Part shown: piece after piece, positions 1 to 8,439 of the stretch | Position numbering within the stretch: position 1 is the stretch's first letter | How the letters are laid out: every line of letters starts with the position of its first letter | Assembly: GCA_934101115.1 (NCBI GenBank) | Contig: CAKOPW010000005.1 | Coordinates: forward strand, 20,590 to 84,589 | Origin: an uncultured Bacilli bacterium | GTDB lineage: Bacteria > Bacillota_I > Bacilli_A > RF39 > UBA660 | Direction: 5' to 3' | Length of the DNA: 64,000 bases | Made by a program: the position numbers and the translations under genes | The notes under the pieces: generated by a model | The model's input: only the letters and a program-made list of their open reading frames with translations | Told to the model about the DNA's origin: nothing | Database searches by the model: none

Positions 1-516
1 TGCTTCTAAGACATTGCCATTAACTTTAATATTAATACCTGTAAGTAATGGACGTGATTCTTGAGTTGATATAGCAAATATTACTTGTTTAATTAATGTT
101 TTTAATTCTGTTGCTTTTAAATTAATATATTCATCCTTTGTTTCTATATCTATTTGTGGATAATCTAAACTATTTAAACAATTTAAGTTATATTTACTAT
201 GTTCAGTGTAAATCATTATCTTTAAATCGTCAATAACTTCAAAGTTTACAACATCACTTGGCATTTTTCTAATGATATCTATTAAAAATTTACTTTGAAT
301 AATGATTGTTCCTGTAGAATCAATGCTTTCTATTTTATCACTTGGGATAAACGATTTAATAGTTAAATCTGTATCACTTGCCATTAATGTAAGTCCTTCA
401 TTAGTAAGTTCAAACTTTATTCCATTAAGTATTGGGATAATATTTCTACTTGATATTGCTTTGCTTACATTCACTAATTGGTCTAAAATAATATTTTTCT
501 TAATTTTAAATTTCAT
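1..516 (-). CDS. dnaN: DNA polymerase III sliding clamp beta, N-terminal part (cut by window edge)
   Basis: The minus strand is open from an ATG at 514-516 to the left edge, giving the first 172 residues. The protein begins MKFKIKKNIILDQLVNVSKA and runs into the clamp pattern SRNIIPILNGIKFELTNEGL and LMASDTDLTIKSFIP, which is domain 1 and the start of domain 2 of the beta clamp. The clamp encircles DNA and tethers the replicative polymerase. A GAAGGAA ribosome site lies about 7 nt upstream of the start. It lies directly downstream of dnaA on the same strand, the normal dnaA-dnaN order. The C-terminal half is outside the window. Confidence 0.96.
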   Translation of the reverse strand, partial: MKFKIKKNIILDQLVNVSKAISSRNIIPILNGIKFELTNEGLTLMASDTDLTIKSFIPSDKIESIDSTGTIIIQSKFLIDIIRKMPSDVVNFEVIDDLKIMIYTEHSKYNLNCLNSLDYPQIDIETKDEYINLKATELKTLIKQVIFAISTQESRPLLTGINIKVNGNVLEA

Positions 517-657
517 ATAATATTCCTTCTTTCTTTTTTTATATTATTTTTATTATTAGTGTTGAAAATGTTGAAAACTATGTTTACACCTTTATTTCCA
601 TACATTTTACACATTATTTTTCACTTTTAAGTGTTAATAACTTACAACTTATTAACA
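517..657. promoter_or_regulatory. dnaA-dnaN intergenic with DnaA-box-like repeats
   Basis: This 141-nt AT-rich gap holds two tandem TGTTGAAAA 9-mers at 560-568 and 569-577. In reverse complement they read TTTTCAACA, the same word that recurs on the other side of dnaA. They may be degenerate DnaA boxes giving the origin a bipartite form, as in Bacillus, and may also control dnaN. No classical TTATCCACA box is visible. Confidence 0.5.
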
Positions 658-2007
658 TTAATTCATGATTTTATCTTTAATTTTATTAATTTCTTCTCTT
701 AGTTCTTCATCTTTTTTAAATGATTCCCCTATCTTATCACATGCATGGATAACTGTTGCGTGATCTCGGTTGAATTCAAGTCCTATTTTATCCAGTGTTT
801 CCTCAGTTGTCATTTTACATAAGTAAATAGCAACTTGCCTTGCATGATTGATAATCGCGGTTCTTTTCTTGCTTTTTAATGATTCTACTGTCAAGTCATA
901 ATACTCAGCAACAGCTTTTTGAATCTTTTGTATATTATTCGTGATATACACGGAAGAACCTATATAATCTTTTAAAGCATCTTTTGCAAATTCTAAGTTG
1001 ATTTCTTTTGGTGAGTACATTGCTGTTACAGCATATAAACGATTAATCGCACCTTCCAAGTGTCTTACGTCATTTTCACAGTTATTTGCAATATACTCTA
1101 AAACTTCCGGAGCTATAAGTTTACTAACTTCATGCCCAGCAATCTTATTTTTAACTATCTTTAATCTAAGTTCATAATCTGGAGGCATTATATTAACTGT
1201 AAGTCCCCAAGTAAACCTTGTTCTCAAACGCTCTTCTAGTACTTTTAAGTCATCTGGACTTCTATCCGAAGATATAATTATCTGTTTATTTAAGCTATAT
1301 AATTCATTAAAAGTATTAAAAAATTCATCTTGAGTTTTATTTGCACCACCTAAGAATTGAATATCATCTATTATTAAAACATCAACACTTCGATATTTTT
1401 CCTTAAAATGAGCAATCAGATCTAAATTATTATCATCTTTTCTATTTATCTGTGTAAAATCGGTAATAAAGCGTTCACTAGTAACGTAAAGCACGGTTTT
1501 ATTAAGATTTTCCTTAACAAAATTACCAATTGCATGCATTAAATGTGTTTTGCCTAACCCACTCTTTCCATATATAAAAAGCGGATTATAAAGTTTTCCA
1601 GGCTGCTCAGCAACAGATAAACCAACTGTTTGAGCAAGTCTATTTGAATTTCCTACCACAAAATTATCAAAAGTATAATTCGGATTTAAATTGCTATTAT
1701 TATCTTTAAACTTCGGAATATCTATAACCGGTTCTTCAATAATAACCTCTTCTTCTTTAATATCATCCTTACAAATTACTTCAAAATCAAATTCATCATC
1801 ACTTATTTCTTTTAAGACATCTTTAATAATATTTTCATAATAATTATTAATGTAGTCCTTTTTATACTTATTTGCTGCACATATCACCAAATTATGGTTA
1901 TCCAAACTAATAATTTCAGCATCTTTAAACCAAGTGTTAAATGAAATATTATTTAACTTACTGCTAAGGACATTCAAAAAATTGTTCCAAAAATTCTCCT
2001 TCTCCAT
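658..2007 (-). CDS. dnaA: Chromosomal replication initiator DnaA
   Basis: 449 aa, the normal length for DnaA. Domain I occupies about residues 1-80 and an acidic linker (domain II) about 80-115. The AAA+ domain III carries Walker A GKSGLGKTHL and Walker B VLIIDDIQFLGG. Domain IV ends with the DNA-binding signature NRDHATVIHACDKI. The protein binds DnaA boxes as ATP-bound filaments and melts oriC. Its promoter region faces the repeat-rich gap at 2008-2281, and dnaN follows on the same strand, so autoregulation through the origin boxes is likely by analogy with other bacteria. Identification is secure. Confidence 0.99.
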   Translation of the reverse strand: MEKENFWNNFLNVLSSKLNNISFNTWFKDAEIISLDNHNLVICAANKYKKDYINNYYENIIKDVLKEISDDEFDFEVICKDDIKEEEVIIEEPVIDIPKFKDNNSNLNPNYTFDNFVVGNSNRLAQTVGLSVAEQPGKLYNPLFIYGKSGLGKTHLMHAIGNFVKENLNKTVLYVTSERFITDFTQINRKDDNNLDLIAHFKEKYRSVDVLIIDDIQFLGGANKTQDEFFNTFNELYSLNKQIIISSDRSPDDLKVLEERLRTRFTWGLTVNIMPPDYELRLKIVKNKIAGHEVSKLIAPEVLEYIANNCENDVRHLEGAINRLYAVTAMYSPKEINLEFAKDALKDYIGSSVYITNNIQKIQKAVAEYYDLTVESLKSKKRTAIINHARQVAIYLCKMTTEETLDKIGLEFNRDHATVIHACDKIGESFKKDEELREEINKIKDKIMN

Positions 2008-2281
2008 TTAACCACCCTAATTCAAATTCGATTTTGTCTAACTAAGTAAATTGTAAATCACTTTTGTTGAAAAATAAAGTACAATATTAAAAAATTATGT
2101 TATCAACACGTTATCAACAAACTTATTAACAATTTATGTACTATAATAACGTAAAAAAATTGACTTTTCAACACTTTCAACAAATTATTTAAAAAAGTTT
2201 TCAAACGGTGGAAAAAGTTTTAAACAATTAACGTTGAAAAGTTGAAAACTGCTAAATTTACCGAAAATAACGCAAAAATAA
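2008..2281. other. Replication origin region (oriC)
   Basis: This AT-rich, gene-free stretch lies between the divergent dnaA and rpmH genes, the standard oriC position. It contains repeated 9-mers related to the DnaA box: TTATCAACA at 2100-2108 and 2111-2119, TTATTAACA at 2123-2131, TTTTCAACA at 2165-2173, CTTTCAACA at 2174-2182 and TGTTGAAAA at 2065-2073. CGTTGAAAA and GTTGAAAAC follow near 2232-2250. The consensus TTATCCACA is absent, so the boxes are variants with A for C at position 6. The gap also carries the dnaA promoter. Confidence 0.85.
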
Positions 2282-2310
2282 TTGACTTATACAACCTATT
2301 ATTATATAAT
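2282..2310 (+). promoter_or_regulatory. Sigma-A type promoter of rpmH
   Basis: TTGACT at 2282-2287 and TATAAT at 2305-2310 are separated by exactly 17 nt, and the rpmH start lies 35 nt downstream. This is one of the strongest promoter matches in the window, as expected for a ribosomal protein gene. Confidence 0.85.
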
Positions 2311-2344
2311 AACCTTGCTTTTGAGATGTGGAGGTGGAACAAGA

Positions 2345-2467
2345 ATGAAAAGAACATTTCAACCAAATAATCGTAAAAAATCAAAAAAACATGGATTCTT
2401 TGCACGTAAAAATTCTAAGATACTAAAAACTAGAAGAGCAAAAGGAAGAAAAATTTTAAGTAGATAA
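2345..2467 (+). CDS. rpmH: 50S ribosomal protein L34
   Basis: 40 aa starting [20 protein letters not shown] and ending in a basic tail, the typical L34 pattern. L34 is a small component of the large ribosomal subunit. The ATG at 2345 is chosen because GGAGGTGG lies about 8 nt upstream; the frame is open further upstream only by chance. It has its own promoter and terminator, separating it from rnpA. Confidence 0.98.
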   Translation: MKRTFQPNNRKKSKKHGFFARKNSKILKTRRAKGRKILSR

Positions 2468-2470
2468 TAT

Positions 2471-2492
2471 AAGCCACTTTTGTGGCTTTTTA
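2471..2492 (+). terminator. Hairpin terminator/attenuator between rpmH and rnpA
   Basis: AAGCCAC (2471-2477), a 4-nt loop and GTGGCTT (2482-2488) form a perfect stem followed by T residues. It would reduce read-through from the strong rpmH promoter into rnpA. Confidence 0.8.
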
Positions 2493-2518
2493 TTCTATAT
2501 AAAAAAAGGAGGGTAATT

Positions 2519-2836
2519 ATGAAAAAATATGAAACAATTAAAGAACATAAGGAATTTGATTATATAATCCATAAATGCCCTTACAAAAAAAGTAATAGTT
2601 TTATTATATATAATAAGGAAAGCAATTTTAATTATCCACGATTTGGTATAGCTGTATCAAAAAAACTTGGAAATGCGGTTACACGTAATCGAGCTAAAAG
2701 GGTAGTTAGAGAATTAATTCATAATAATAAAAAGTTGTTTAAAAATAATAAAGATTATATTATAATAATTAAAAAAGGTCTTCTTGATTTATCTTATAAA
2801 GAATTAACTGATGAATTGATTAAGACATTAAGATAG
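2519..2836 (+). CDS. rnpA: Ribonuclease P protein component
   Basis: 105 aa. RnpA assists the RNase P ribozyme in 5' maturation of tRNAs. The signature KKLGNAVTRNRAKRVVRE, the RNR motif of the family, is at about residues 54-71. The start at 2519 follows AAAGGAGGG by 6 nt; the open frame extends upstream over the terminator but has no second ribosome site. It sits directly after rpmH, the universal order, and is followed 8 nt later by yidC. Confidence 0.97.
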   Translation: MKKYETIKEHKEFDYIIHKCPYKKSNSFIIYNKESNFNYPRFGIAVSKKLGNAVTRNRAKRVVRELIHNNKKLFKNNKDYIIIIKKGLLDLSYKELTDELIKTLR

Positions 2837-2844
2837 GTGGGAAT

Positions 2845-3774
2845 ATGAAAAAGAAGATATTTATTATAGTTGCAATCGTGTTAGTAACGTTGACTGGTTG
2901 TAATAAAACTTTAGTTGATGGAGACAAGAAAAGAGTAATTGATGAAAAAACTGGACAAAGCTTATCAGCAAATATTCTATGTTTACCAGAAAACGAAGAA
3001 ATCCTAGCAAATTATCAAAAATATGAAGAATACATGGATGTTAAATTAAGTGATTTACCTAAATGTTCAGCAATGAAAGTTTACGATAAAAAAGCTTATA
3101 ACGGACTTTGGGTACAATTATTTGTCCGTCCACTTGCTTGGGTAATAATTAATCTTGGTAAGCTTTTAGGAAATTATGGTGTATCTGTTATGGTAATCGG
3201 TATTATCATTAGATTAATAATGATGCCATTCAGTGCCAAAACAATTAAACAACAAGAAAGCTTAAAGAAAGCTCAACCAGAACTAGAAAGAATTGAAAGA
3301 AAATATAAAGATTGTACAGATCAAGAAGCTATGATGCAAAAGAGTCAAGATACCTTAGCAGTTTATAAAAAATATAATATAAACCCAATGAGTAGTTGTT
3401 TAGTATCGTTTATTCAATTACCTTTATTCTTTGCATTCCTAGAAGCAATAAATAGAGTACCTGCAATATTTGAAAACAACTTCTGGAAATTCCAATTGGG
3501 AACAACACCACTTGTTGGTATCAAAGAGGGAAATTATTATTACATAATTTTAATAGTTTTAATTGTATTGTTTACAGCTTTATCATTTAAAATGACAATG
3601 TCTCAAACAAGTGCTACTACAGAAAGTGGTATTCAATCAAAATACATGATGATATTCATGACAGTGTTTATTGGAATAGCATCAATTCAACTACCATCTG
3701 CTATTGCACTATATTGGGTAGTAACAAATGCATTTAATGTATTCCAAACAATATTGTTTAAGAAAGTAGGTTAA
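2845..3774 (+). CDS. yidC: Membrane protein insertase YidC/OxaA (SpoIIIJ type), lipoprotein
   Basis: 309 aa. The N-terminus has a signal peptide with lipobox LTGC, so Cys19 should be lipidated, as in Gram-positive YidC1/SpoIIIJ. Several transmembrane segments follow, including one near WVIINLGKLLGNYGVSVMVI and a C-terminal group ending in ALYWVVTNAFNVFQTIL, the Oxa1 fold. YidC inserts membrane proteins alone or with SecYEG; in sporulating relatives SpoIIIJ is also needed for forespore sigma-G activity. It has the usual neighbours rnpA and jag. Confidence 0.96.
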   Translation: MKKKIFIIVAIVLVTLTGCNKTLVDGDKKRVIDEKTGQSLSANILCLPENEEILANYQKYEEYMDVKLSDLPKCSAMKVYDKKAYNGLWVQLFVRPLAWVIINLGKLLGNYGVSVMVIGIIIRLIMMPFSAKTIKQQESLKKAQPELERIERKYKDCTDQEAMMQKSQDTLAVYKKYNINPMSSCLVSFIQLPLFFAFLEAINRVPAIFENNFWKFQLGTTPLVGIKEGNYYYIILIVLIVLFTALSFKMTMSQTSATTESGIQSKYMMIFMTVFIGIASIQLPSAIALYWVVTNAFNVFQTILFKKVG

Positions 3775-3778
3775 AATT

Positions 3779-4393
3779 ATGAAGTATGAAGTATTTGAAG
3801 GAAAAACAGAAGAAGAAGCAAAAGAAAAAGCATTAACTGAATTAAATATAAGTGAAAATGAATGTTTAACTCGTGTAGAAAAAATTCATACAGGACTTCT
3901 AAAAAAAGAATCAGTTAAGTTATATGTCTACAAACTAACAGATATAGTTGATTATTTAAAGGAATACCTTGAATCAATTATAAGTGGTATGGGAATAAAA
4001 GTTACTTTTGAATCAAAGATTAGAGATGAACAAATAACTATAAAGATGTATTCTGATAATAATAAAATACTTATCGGTCATAATGGTCAAACATTAAACT
4101 CTTTAACAACTATTTGTAAACAAGTAGTTATGAATGAAATAAAAAGTTATCCATATTTAATATTAGATGTAGAAAACTATAAAGAAAAACAAGTTAAATA
4201 TTTAGAAAGACTTGCAAAAAATATTGCACGTGAAGTTAAATCAACTCATGAACCAGTTGAACTTGAAAATATGAATTCTTATGAAAGAAGAGTAATTCAT
4301 AATATTTTAACTGATGATAAATATGTTTATACTGAAAGTACTGGAGAAGAACCAAATAGACACGTAGTAATTAAACCTAAAGAGAATAAATAA
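3779..4393 (+). CDS. jag: RNA-binding protein Jag/KhpB
   Basis: 204 aa in the usual three-part layout: Jag-N domain (about 1-50, MKYEVFEGKTEEEAKEKAL), KH domain (IGHNGQTLNSLTTICKQVV near 100-120) and R3H domain (MNSYERRVIHNIL near 165-180). It binds RNA with KhpA and is linked to cell-wall and division control in Firmicutes. It follows yidC by 4 nt and is co-transcribed with it. A terminator overlaps its stop codon. Confidence 0.95.
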   Translation: MKYEVFEGKTEEEAKEKALTELNISENECLTRVEKIHTGLLKKESVKLYVYKLTDIVDYLKEYLESIISGMGIKVTFESKIRDEQITIKMYSDNNKILIGHNGQTLNSLTTICKQVVMNEIKSYPYLILDVENYKEKQVKYLERLAKNIAREVKSTHEPVELENMNSYERRVIHNILTDDKYVYTESTGEEPNRHVVIKPKENK

Positions 4394-4408
4394 TTCTCTT
4401 TTTTTTTT
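4381..4408 (+). terminator. Intrinsic terminator at end of rnpA-yidC-jag
   Basis: AGAGAAT (4381-4387) pairs with ATTCTCT (4393-4399) and is followed by a run of T. The hairpin overlaps the jag stop codon. Confidence 0.8.
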
Positions 4409-4454
4409 CAATTGTAAGTGTTAAAATATGAGTGTGTTTGAAGGAGGCCAAGTT

Positions 4455-5810
4455 ATGAACGAAAATATATGTGCAATATCCACTGCTTTAGGTGTTGGAG
4501 CAATTTCAATAGTTAGATGTTCTGGACCAGATGTAATAAGTATTGTAAATAAAATATTTAAGGGAACAAATTTAGAAAATGTCTCCAGTCATACTATTCA
4601 TTATGGACATATCGTTGACGGTTATGATGTAATTGATGAAGTACTTGTAAGTGTAATGCGCGCTCCTAAAACTTTTACTAAGGAAGATGTAGTAGAAATA
4701 AACTGTCATGGTGGAATTTCTACAACAAACAAGGTATTAGAATTATTACTTGTGAGTGGTTGCCGTATGGCTACTCCTGGTGAATTTACTAAAAAAGCTT
4801 TTTTAAATGGTAGAATTGATTTAACTGAGGCTGAAGGAATTCAAGAACTTATTTCTTCAGAAGGAGAAGAAGCTAGAAAATATGCCATGAATAAAGTAGA
4901 AGGAAATCTAAAAAATATTATAAAATCCATAAGAGAAGAACTTGTTAATTTAAGTGCTGTTCTTGAAGTTAACTATGATTACCCAGAAGAAACTGATAAT
5001 CCAGAAATGACTTATGATTTATTAAGTACTAAATTAAAAGATATTGATACGTCTTTAAAGTCTTTAGTGAGTTCAACAGAAAACATTCAATTTGTCTCAA
5101 ATGGAATAGATTTAGCAATAATTGGAAAACCAAATGTAGGAAAAAGTAGTATTTTAAATCATTTAACTAATGAAAATAAAGCAATAGTTACCAATATTGC
5201 CGGAACAACAAGAGATGTTGTGTATGGATCCATATTTTTAAATGGGGTTAAATTCAACTTAATCGACACAGCTGGAATAAGAGAAAGTGATGATTTAGTA
5301 GAACAAATAGGTGTAACACGTAGTAAAGAAGCGATTATGTCTTCAGATTTAGTTGTTTTTGTTTTAAACAACAATGAACCAATAACTCAAGAAGAATTAG
5401 ATGTTATTAACACTGAAACTTCTGCTAAAAAAATAATTTTTATCAACAAATGTGATCTTGAAGAGAAAATCAATTTGGATAAATTAAAGGATTATACGAT
5501 TTGCTATGGAAATACAGTAGAAGCAAATGGTTTGGATTCATTAAAACAAACTATAATAGAATTGTTTAATCTTGATGAATTAAAAAGTAAAAACTATAAT
5601 TATTTATCAAATGCAAGACATATTGCTTTAGTAAAAGAAGCCGTTTCCGCTGTGGAAAACGGAATAGAATCTGCAGAAAATGGACTTCCATTTGAAATGA
5701 TTTCAGTCGATATAAATGAAGCATATGATCTTTTAGGAGAAATAATTGGAGCAGTTTATAAAGATGAATTGTTAGACACTTTATTTTCTAAATTTTGTCT
5801 AGGAAAGTAG
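4455..5810 (+). CDS. mnmE: tRNA modification GTPase MnmE (TrmE)
   Basis: 451 aa. The N-terminal tetrahydrofolate-binding domain is followed by a G domain inserted in a helical domain: G1 GKPNVGKSS, G3 DTAG and G4 NKCD. The C-terminus ends CLGK, matching the family's C-(I/L/V)-G-K motif needed for activity. With MnmG it forms the complex that makes the (carboxymethyl)aminomethyl group on U34 of tRNAs. The ATG at 4455 is preferred because GGAGG lies 8 nt upstream. mnmG starts 9 nt after the stop, so the partners are translated together. Confidence 0.98.
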   Translation: MNENICAISTALGVGAISIVRCSGPDVISIVNKIFKGTNLENVSSHTIHYGHIVDGYDVIDEVLVSVMRAPKTFTKEDVVEINCHGGISTTNKVLELLLVSGCRMATPGEFTKKAFLNGRIDLTEAEGIQELISSEGEEARKYAMNKVEGNLKNIIKSIREELVNLSAVLEVNYDYPEETDNPEMTYDLLSTKLKDIDTSLKSLVSSTENIQFVSNGIDLAIIGKPNVGKSSILNHLTNENKAIVTNIAGTTRDVVYGSIFLNGVKFNLIDTAGIRESDDLVEQIGVTRSKEAIMSSDLVVFVLNNNEPITQEELDVINTETSAKKIIFINKCDLEEKINLDKLKDYTICYGNTVEANGLDSLKQTIIELFNLDELKSKNYNYLSNARHIALVKEAVSAVENGIESAENGLPFEMISVDINEAYDLLGEIIGAVYKDELLDTLFSKFCLGK

Positions 5811-5819
5811 GAATGACTT

Positions 5820-7694
5820 ATGAAATATGATGTAATAGTAGTTGGAGGCGGACATGCCGGTTGTGAAGCTGCATCTGCAGCCGCAAGATGTGGATGTCTT
5901 ACAGCGCTTATCACTTCCAATTTAAAAAATATAGCTGATATGCCTTGTAATCCAAGTATTGGTGGAACAGCAAAAGGAATTGTTGTAAGGGAAGTAGACG
6001 CTTTAGGTGGTTTAATGGGACGTGTAGCTGATATGTCTCATTTACAAATAAAAATGCTAAATTCTAGTAAAGGTCCAGCTGTTAAAAGCCTTCGTGCTCA
6101 AGGAGATAAAATTACTTATCCTAAAAATATGGTAAATGAATTAAAAAAATTAGAAAACCTTGAAATAATAGAAGGAATGGTTGAGGATTTAATTGTTGAA
6201 GATAATTCTATTAAAGGAGTAATCTTGGATAATGGAGATAAATACTCTTGTACATCTTTAGTATTAACAACCGGAACATACTTAAAAAGTAAAATTTTAG
6301 TAGGGGATACTCATAAATACGAAGGACCTCATGGAGAAGTTAGTAGCAAACATCTTTCTGATAAATTAAGAGCCCTTGGATTAGAAATTCAAAGATTAAA
6401 AACTGGAACTCCTCAAAGAATAGACCCAACAACAGTTGATTATTCAGTTTTAACTGAGGAATTAGGTGATGATGAATTACTTGCATTCTCTTTTGATAGA
6501 AAACCGGATTATGATCCTAAAAAGCAAAGAAAATGTTATTTAGTTTACACAAATGAAGAAACTCATAAAATAATAAGAGATAATTTGGAAAAATCAGCAA
6601 TGTATGGTGGTTATGCTGAAGGAATAGGTCCACGTTACTGTCCAAGTATTGAGGATAAAGTAGTTCGTTTTAAAGATAAAGAAAGACATCAATTATTTCT
6701 AGAACCTGAAAGTGATTTTTATCCAGATTTATATTTACAAGGTTTTTCAACATCTATGCCAATAGACGTTCAAGAAAAAATGGTTCATAGTTTAAAAGGG
6801 TTAGAACATGCTAAAATATTAAAATATGCTTATGCAATTGAATATGATGCAATCAATCCGTTACAAATGAAACCATCTTTGGAATCTAAGGTTATAAATG
6901 GATTATTTACAGCTGGTCAAATAAATGGTACAAGTGGGTATGAAGAAGCTGCTGGTCAAGGTATAATTGCTGGAATTAATGCAAGTCAAAAAGTAAAAGG
7001 TGAAGAACCTCTAATTTTAAAAAGAAATGAAGCTTATATCGGTGTATTAATTGATGATTTAGTAACAAAGGGAACAAAAGAACCTTATAGATTATTAACT
7101 AGCCGTGCTGAATATCGTTTAGTTTTAAGACATGATAATGCTGATTTAAGATTAAGAAGTATTGGCTATAAATATGGTTCTGTAACCGAAGAACAAATGA
7201 ATAATTTAAATCGAAAGAAAGAAAGTATTGCTTGTTTAAAAGATGAGCTTGCAAGCATTAAAGTTAATGCTCATAATGTTACAAAAGAAATACTAGAATC
7301 TTTAGAAACTGATACTTTTGAAGTAGGAATGAGCCTTTTAAATTTACTAAAAAGACCACAAATAAAAATAAGTATGTTAAAACCATACTTAGAAAACACT
7401 TATACTGATGAAGTTCTTGAAATAGTTGAAGTAGAAATTAAATATGCTGGTTATATTGAAAAAACAAATCGTGAAATAGAAAAAATGTTAAAGTTAGAAA
7501 GTAAACAAATTCCTGATGATATTGATTATGACAAAGTATCAAATATTGCCAGTGAAGCTAAACAAAAATTAAAACAAATTCGTCCTCAAACTTTAGCTCA
7601 AGCAACACGTATAAGTGGAGTAAATTTAACGGATATATCTGTACTTTCAGTTTATCTAAAAAAACATTATAGTAAGGATTTAAAAGATGAATAA
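5820..7694 (+). CDS. mnmG: tRNA uridine-5-carboxymethylaminomethyl synthase MnmG (GidA)
   Basis: 624 aa, full length. The N-terminal FAD-binding dinucleotide fold has VVVGGGHAGCEAA at residues 5-17, and the GidA signatures MPCNPSIGGTAKG and GTSGYEEAAGQG are present. It is the FAD/NADH partner of MnmE in wobble-uridine modification. Its 3' end overlaps rsmG by 8 nt, indicating translational coupling. The mnmE-mnmG-rsmG-parB series is the typical origin-proximal operon. Confidence 0.98.
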   Translation: MKYDVIVVGGGHAGCEAASAAARCGCLTALITSNLKNIADMPCNPSIGGTAKGIVVREVDALGGLMGRVADMSHLQIKMLNSSKGPAVKSLRAQGDKITYPKNMVNELKKLENLEIIEGMVEDLIVEDNSIKGVILDNGDKYSCTSLVLTTGTYLKSKILVGDTHKYEGPHGEVSSKHLSDKLRALGLEIQRLKTGTPQRIDPTTVDYSVLTEELGDDELLAFSFDRKPDYDPKKQRKCYLVYTNEETHKIIRDNLEKSAMYGGYAEGIGPRYCPSIEDKVVRFKDKERHQLFLEPESDFYPDLYLQGFSTSMPIDVQEKMVHSLKGLEHAKILKYAYAIEYDAINPLQMKPSLESKVINGLFTAGQINGTSGYEEAAGQGIIAGINASQKVKGEEPLILKRNEAYIGVLIDDLVTKGTKEPYRLLTSRAEYRLVLRHDNADLRLRSIGYKYGSVTEEQMNNLNRKKESIACLKDELASIKVNAHNVTKEILESLETDTFEVGMSLLNLLKRPQIKISMLKPYLENTYTDEVLEIVEVEIKYAGYIEKTNREIEKMLKLESKQIPDDIDYDKVSNIASEAKQKLKQIRPQTLAQATRISGVNLTDISVLSVYLKKHYSKDLKDE

Positions 7695-8409
7695 AGAAGA
7701 ATTTGTAAATGAATTATCTAAATTTGATATCAAAATAGCTGCTGAAACATTAGAAAAATTTAATATTTATATAGAAGAACTCTTAAAATATAATGAACAC
7801 ACAAACTTAACAGCAATAAGAGATTATGATTCAGTTTTACTAAAACATTTTTTTGATTCTCTTATGATAGAAAGATTTTATGACTTTTCATCAGTAGAAA
7901 CCTTACTTGATATTGGAACAGGTGCTGGTTTTCCAGGCATGGTTTTAGCTATAATGCATCCAAATATTAAAGTAACTTTATTGGACTCAAATAATAAAAA
8001 GTTGAAATTTCTAGAGTTATTAACAATAAAATTAGGTATAAAAAATGTTGAAATAGTTCACGAAAGAGCTGAAGAATATGCGAATAAACGAAGAGAATAT
8101 TATGACGTTGTTACATCCCGTGCTGTAAGTGACTTACAAATTTTATCTGAACTAAGTATACCTTTTTGTAAGTTAAATGGATATTTTATACCTCTTAAAG
8201 GTAATATTGAAGAAGAATTAAAAAGAAGCAACAAAATAATAGCTACGTTGGGTGGAAACATTGAAAAAACATTTACTTATAAATTAATAAAAGAGGATTC
8301 TCTTAGAAATATTATTTTAATTAAAAAGATAAAGAAAACTCCTGATAAGTATCCTCGTGCATATTCAAAAATTAAAAATGATGTTGAAAAAAGTAGTAAA
8401 ATAAAGTAA
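7687..8409 (+). CDS. rsmG: 16S rRNA (guanine-527-N7) methyltransferase RsmG (GidB)
   Basis: 240 aa. The Rossmann-type SAM-binding motif LLDIGTGAGFPGM lies near residues 77-89. The family segments NLTAIRDYD, ITSRAVS-like VTSRAVSDLQ and YFIPLKG are all visible. It methylates G527 of 16S rRNA; loss of the enzyme in other bacteria gives low-level streptomycin resistance. It overlaps mnmG by 8 nt and precedes the ParB-family gene. Confidence 0.96.
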   Translation: MNKEEFVNELSKFDIKIAAETLEKFNIYIEELLKYNEHTNLTAIRDYDSVLLKHFFDSLMIERFYDFSSVETLLDIGTGAGFPGMVLAIMHPNIKVTLLDSNNKKLKFLELLTIKLGIKNVEIVHERAEEYANKRREYYDVVTSRAVSDLQILSELSIPFCKLNGYFIPLKGNIEEELKRSNKIIATLGGNIEKTFTYKLIKEDSLRNIILIKKIKKTPDKYPRAYSKIKNDVEKSSKIK

Positions 8410-8439
8410 TATTAGTATAGAATAATTGGGGTGAAGAAC

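Noticed and set aside
302..520. Plus-strand 72-codon frame at the left edge
   Set aside because: Antisense shadow of dnaN.
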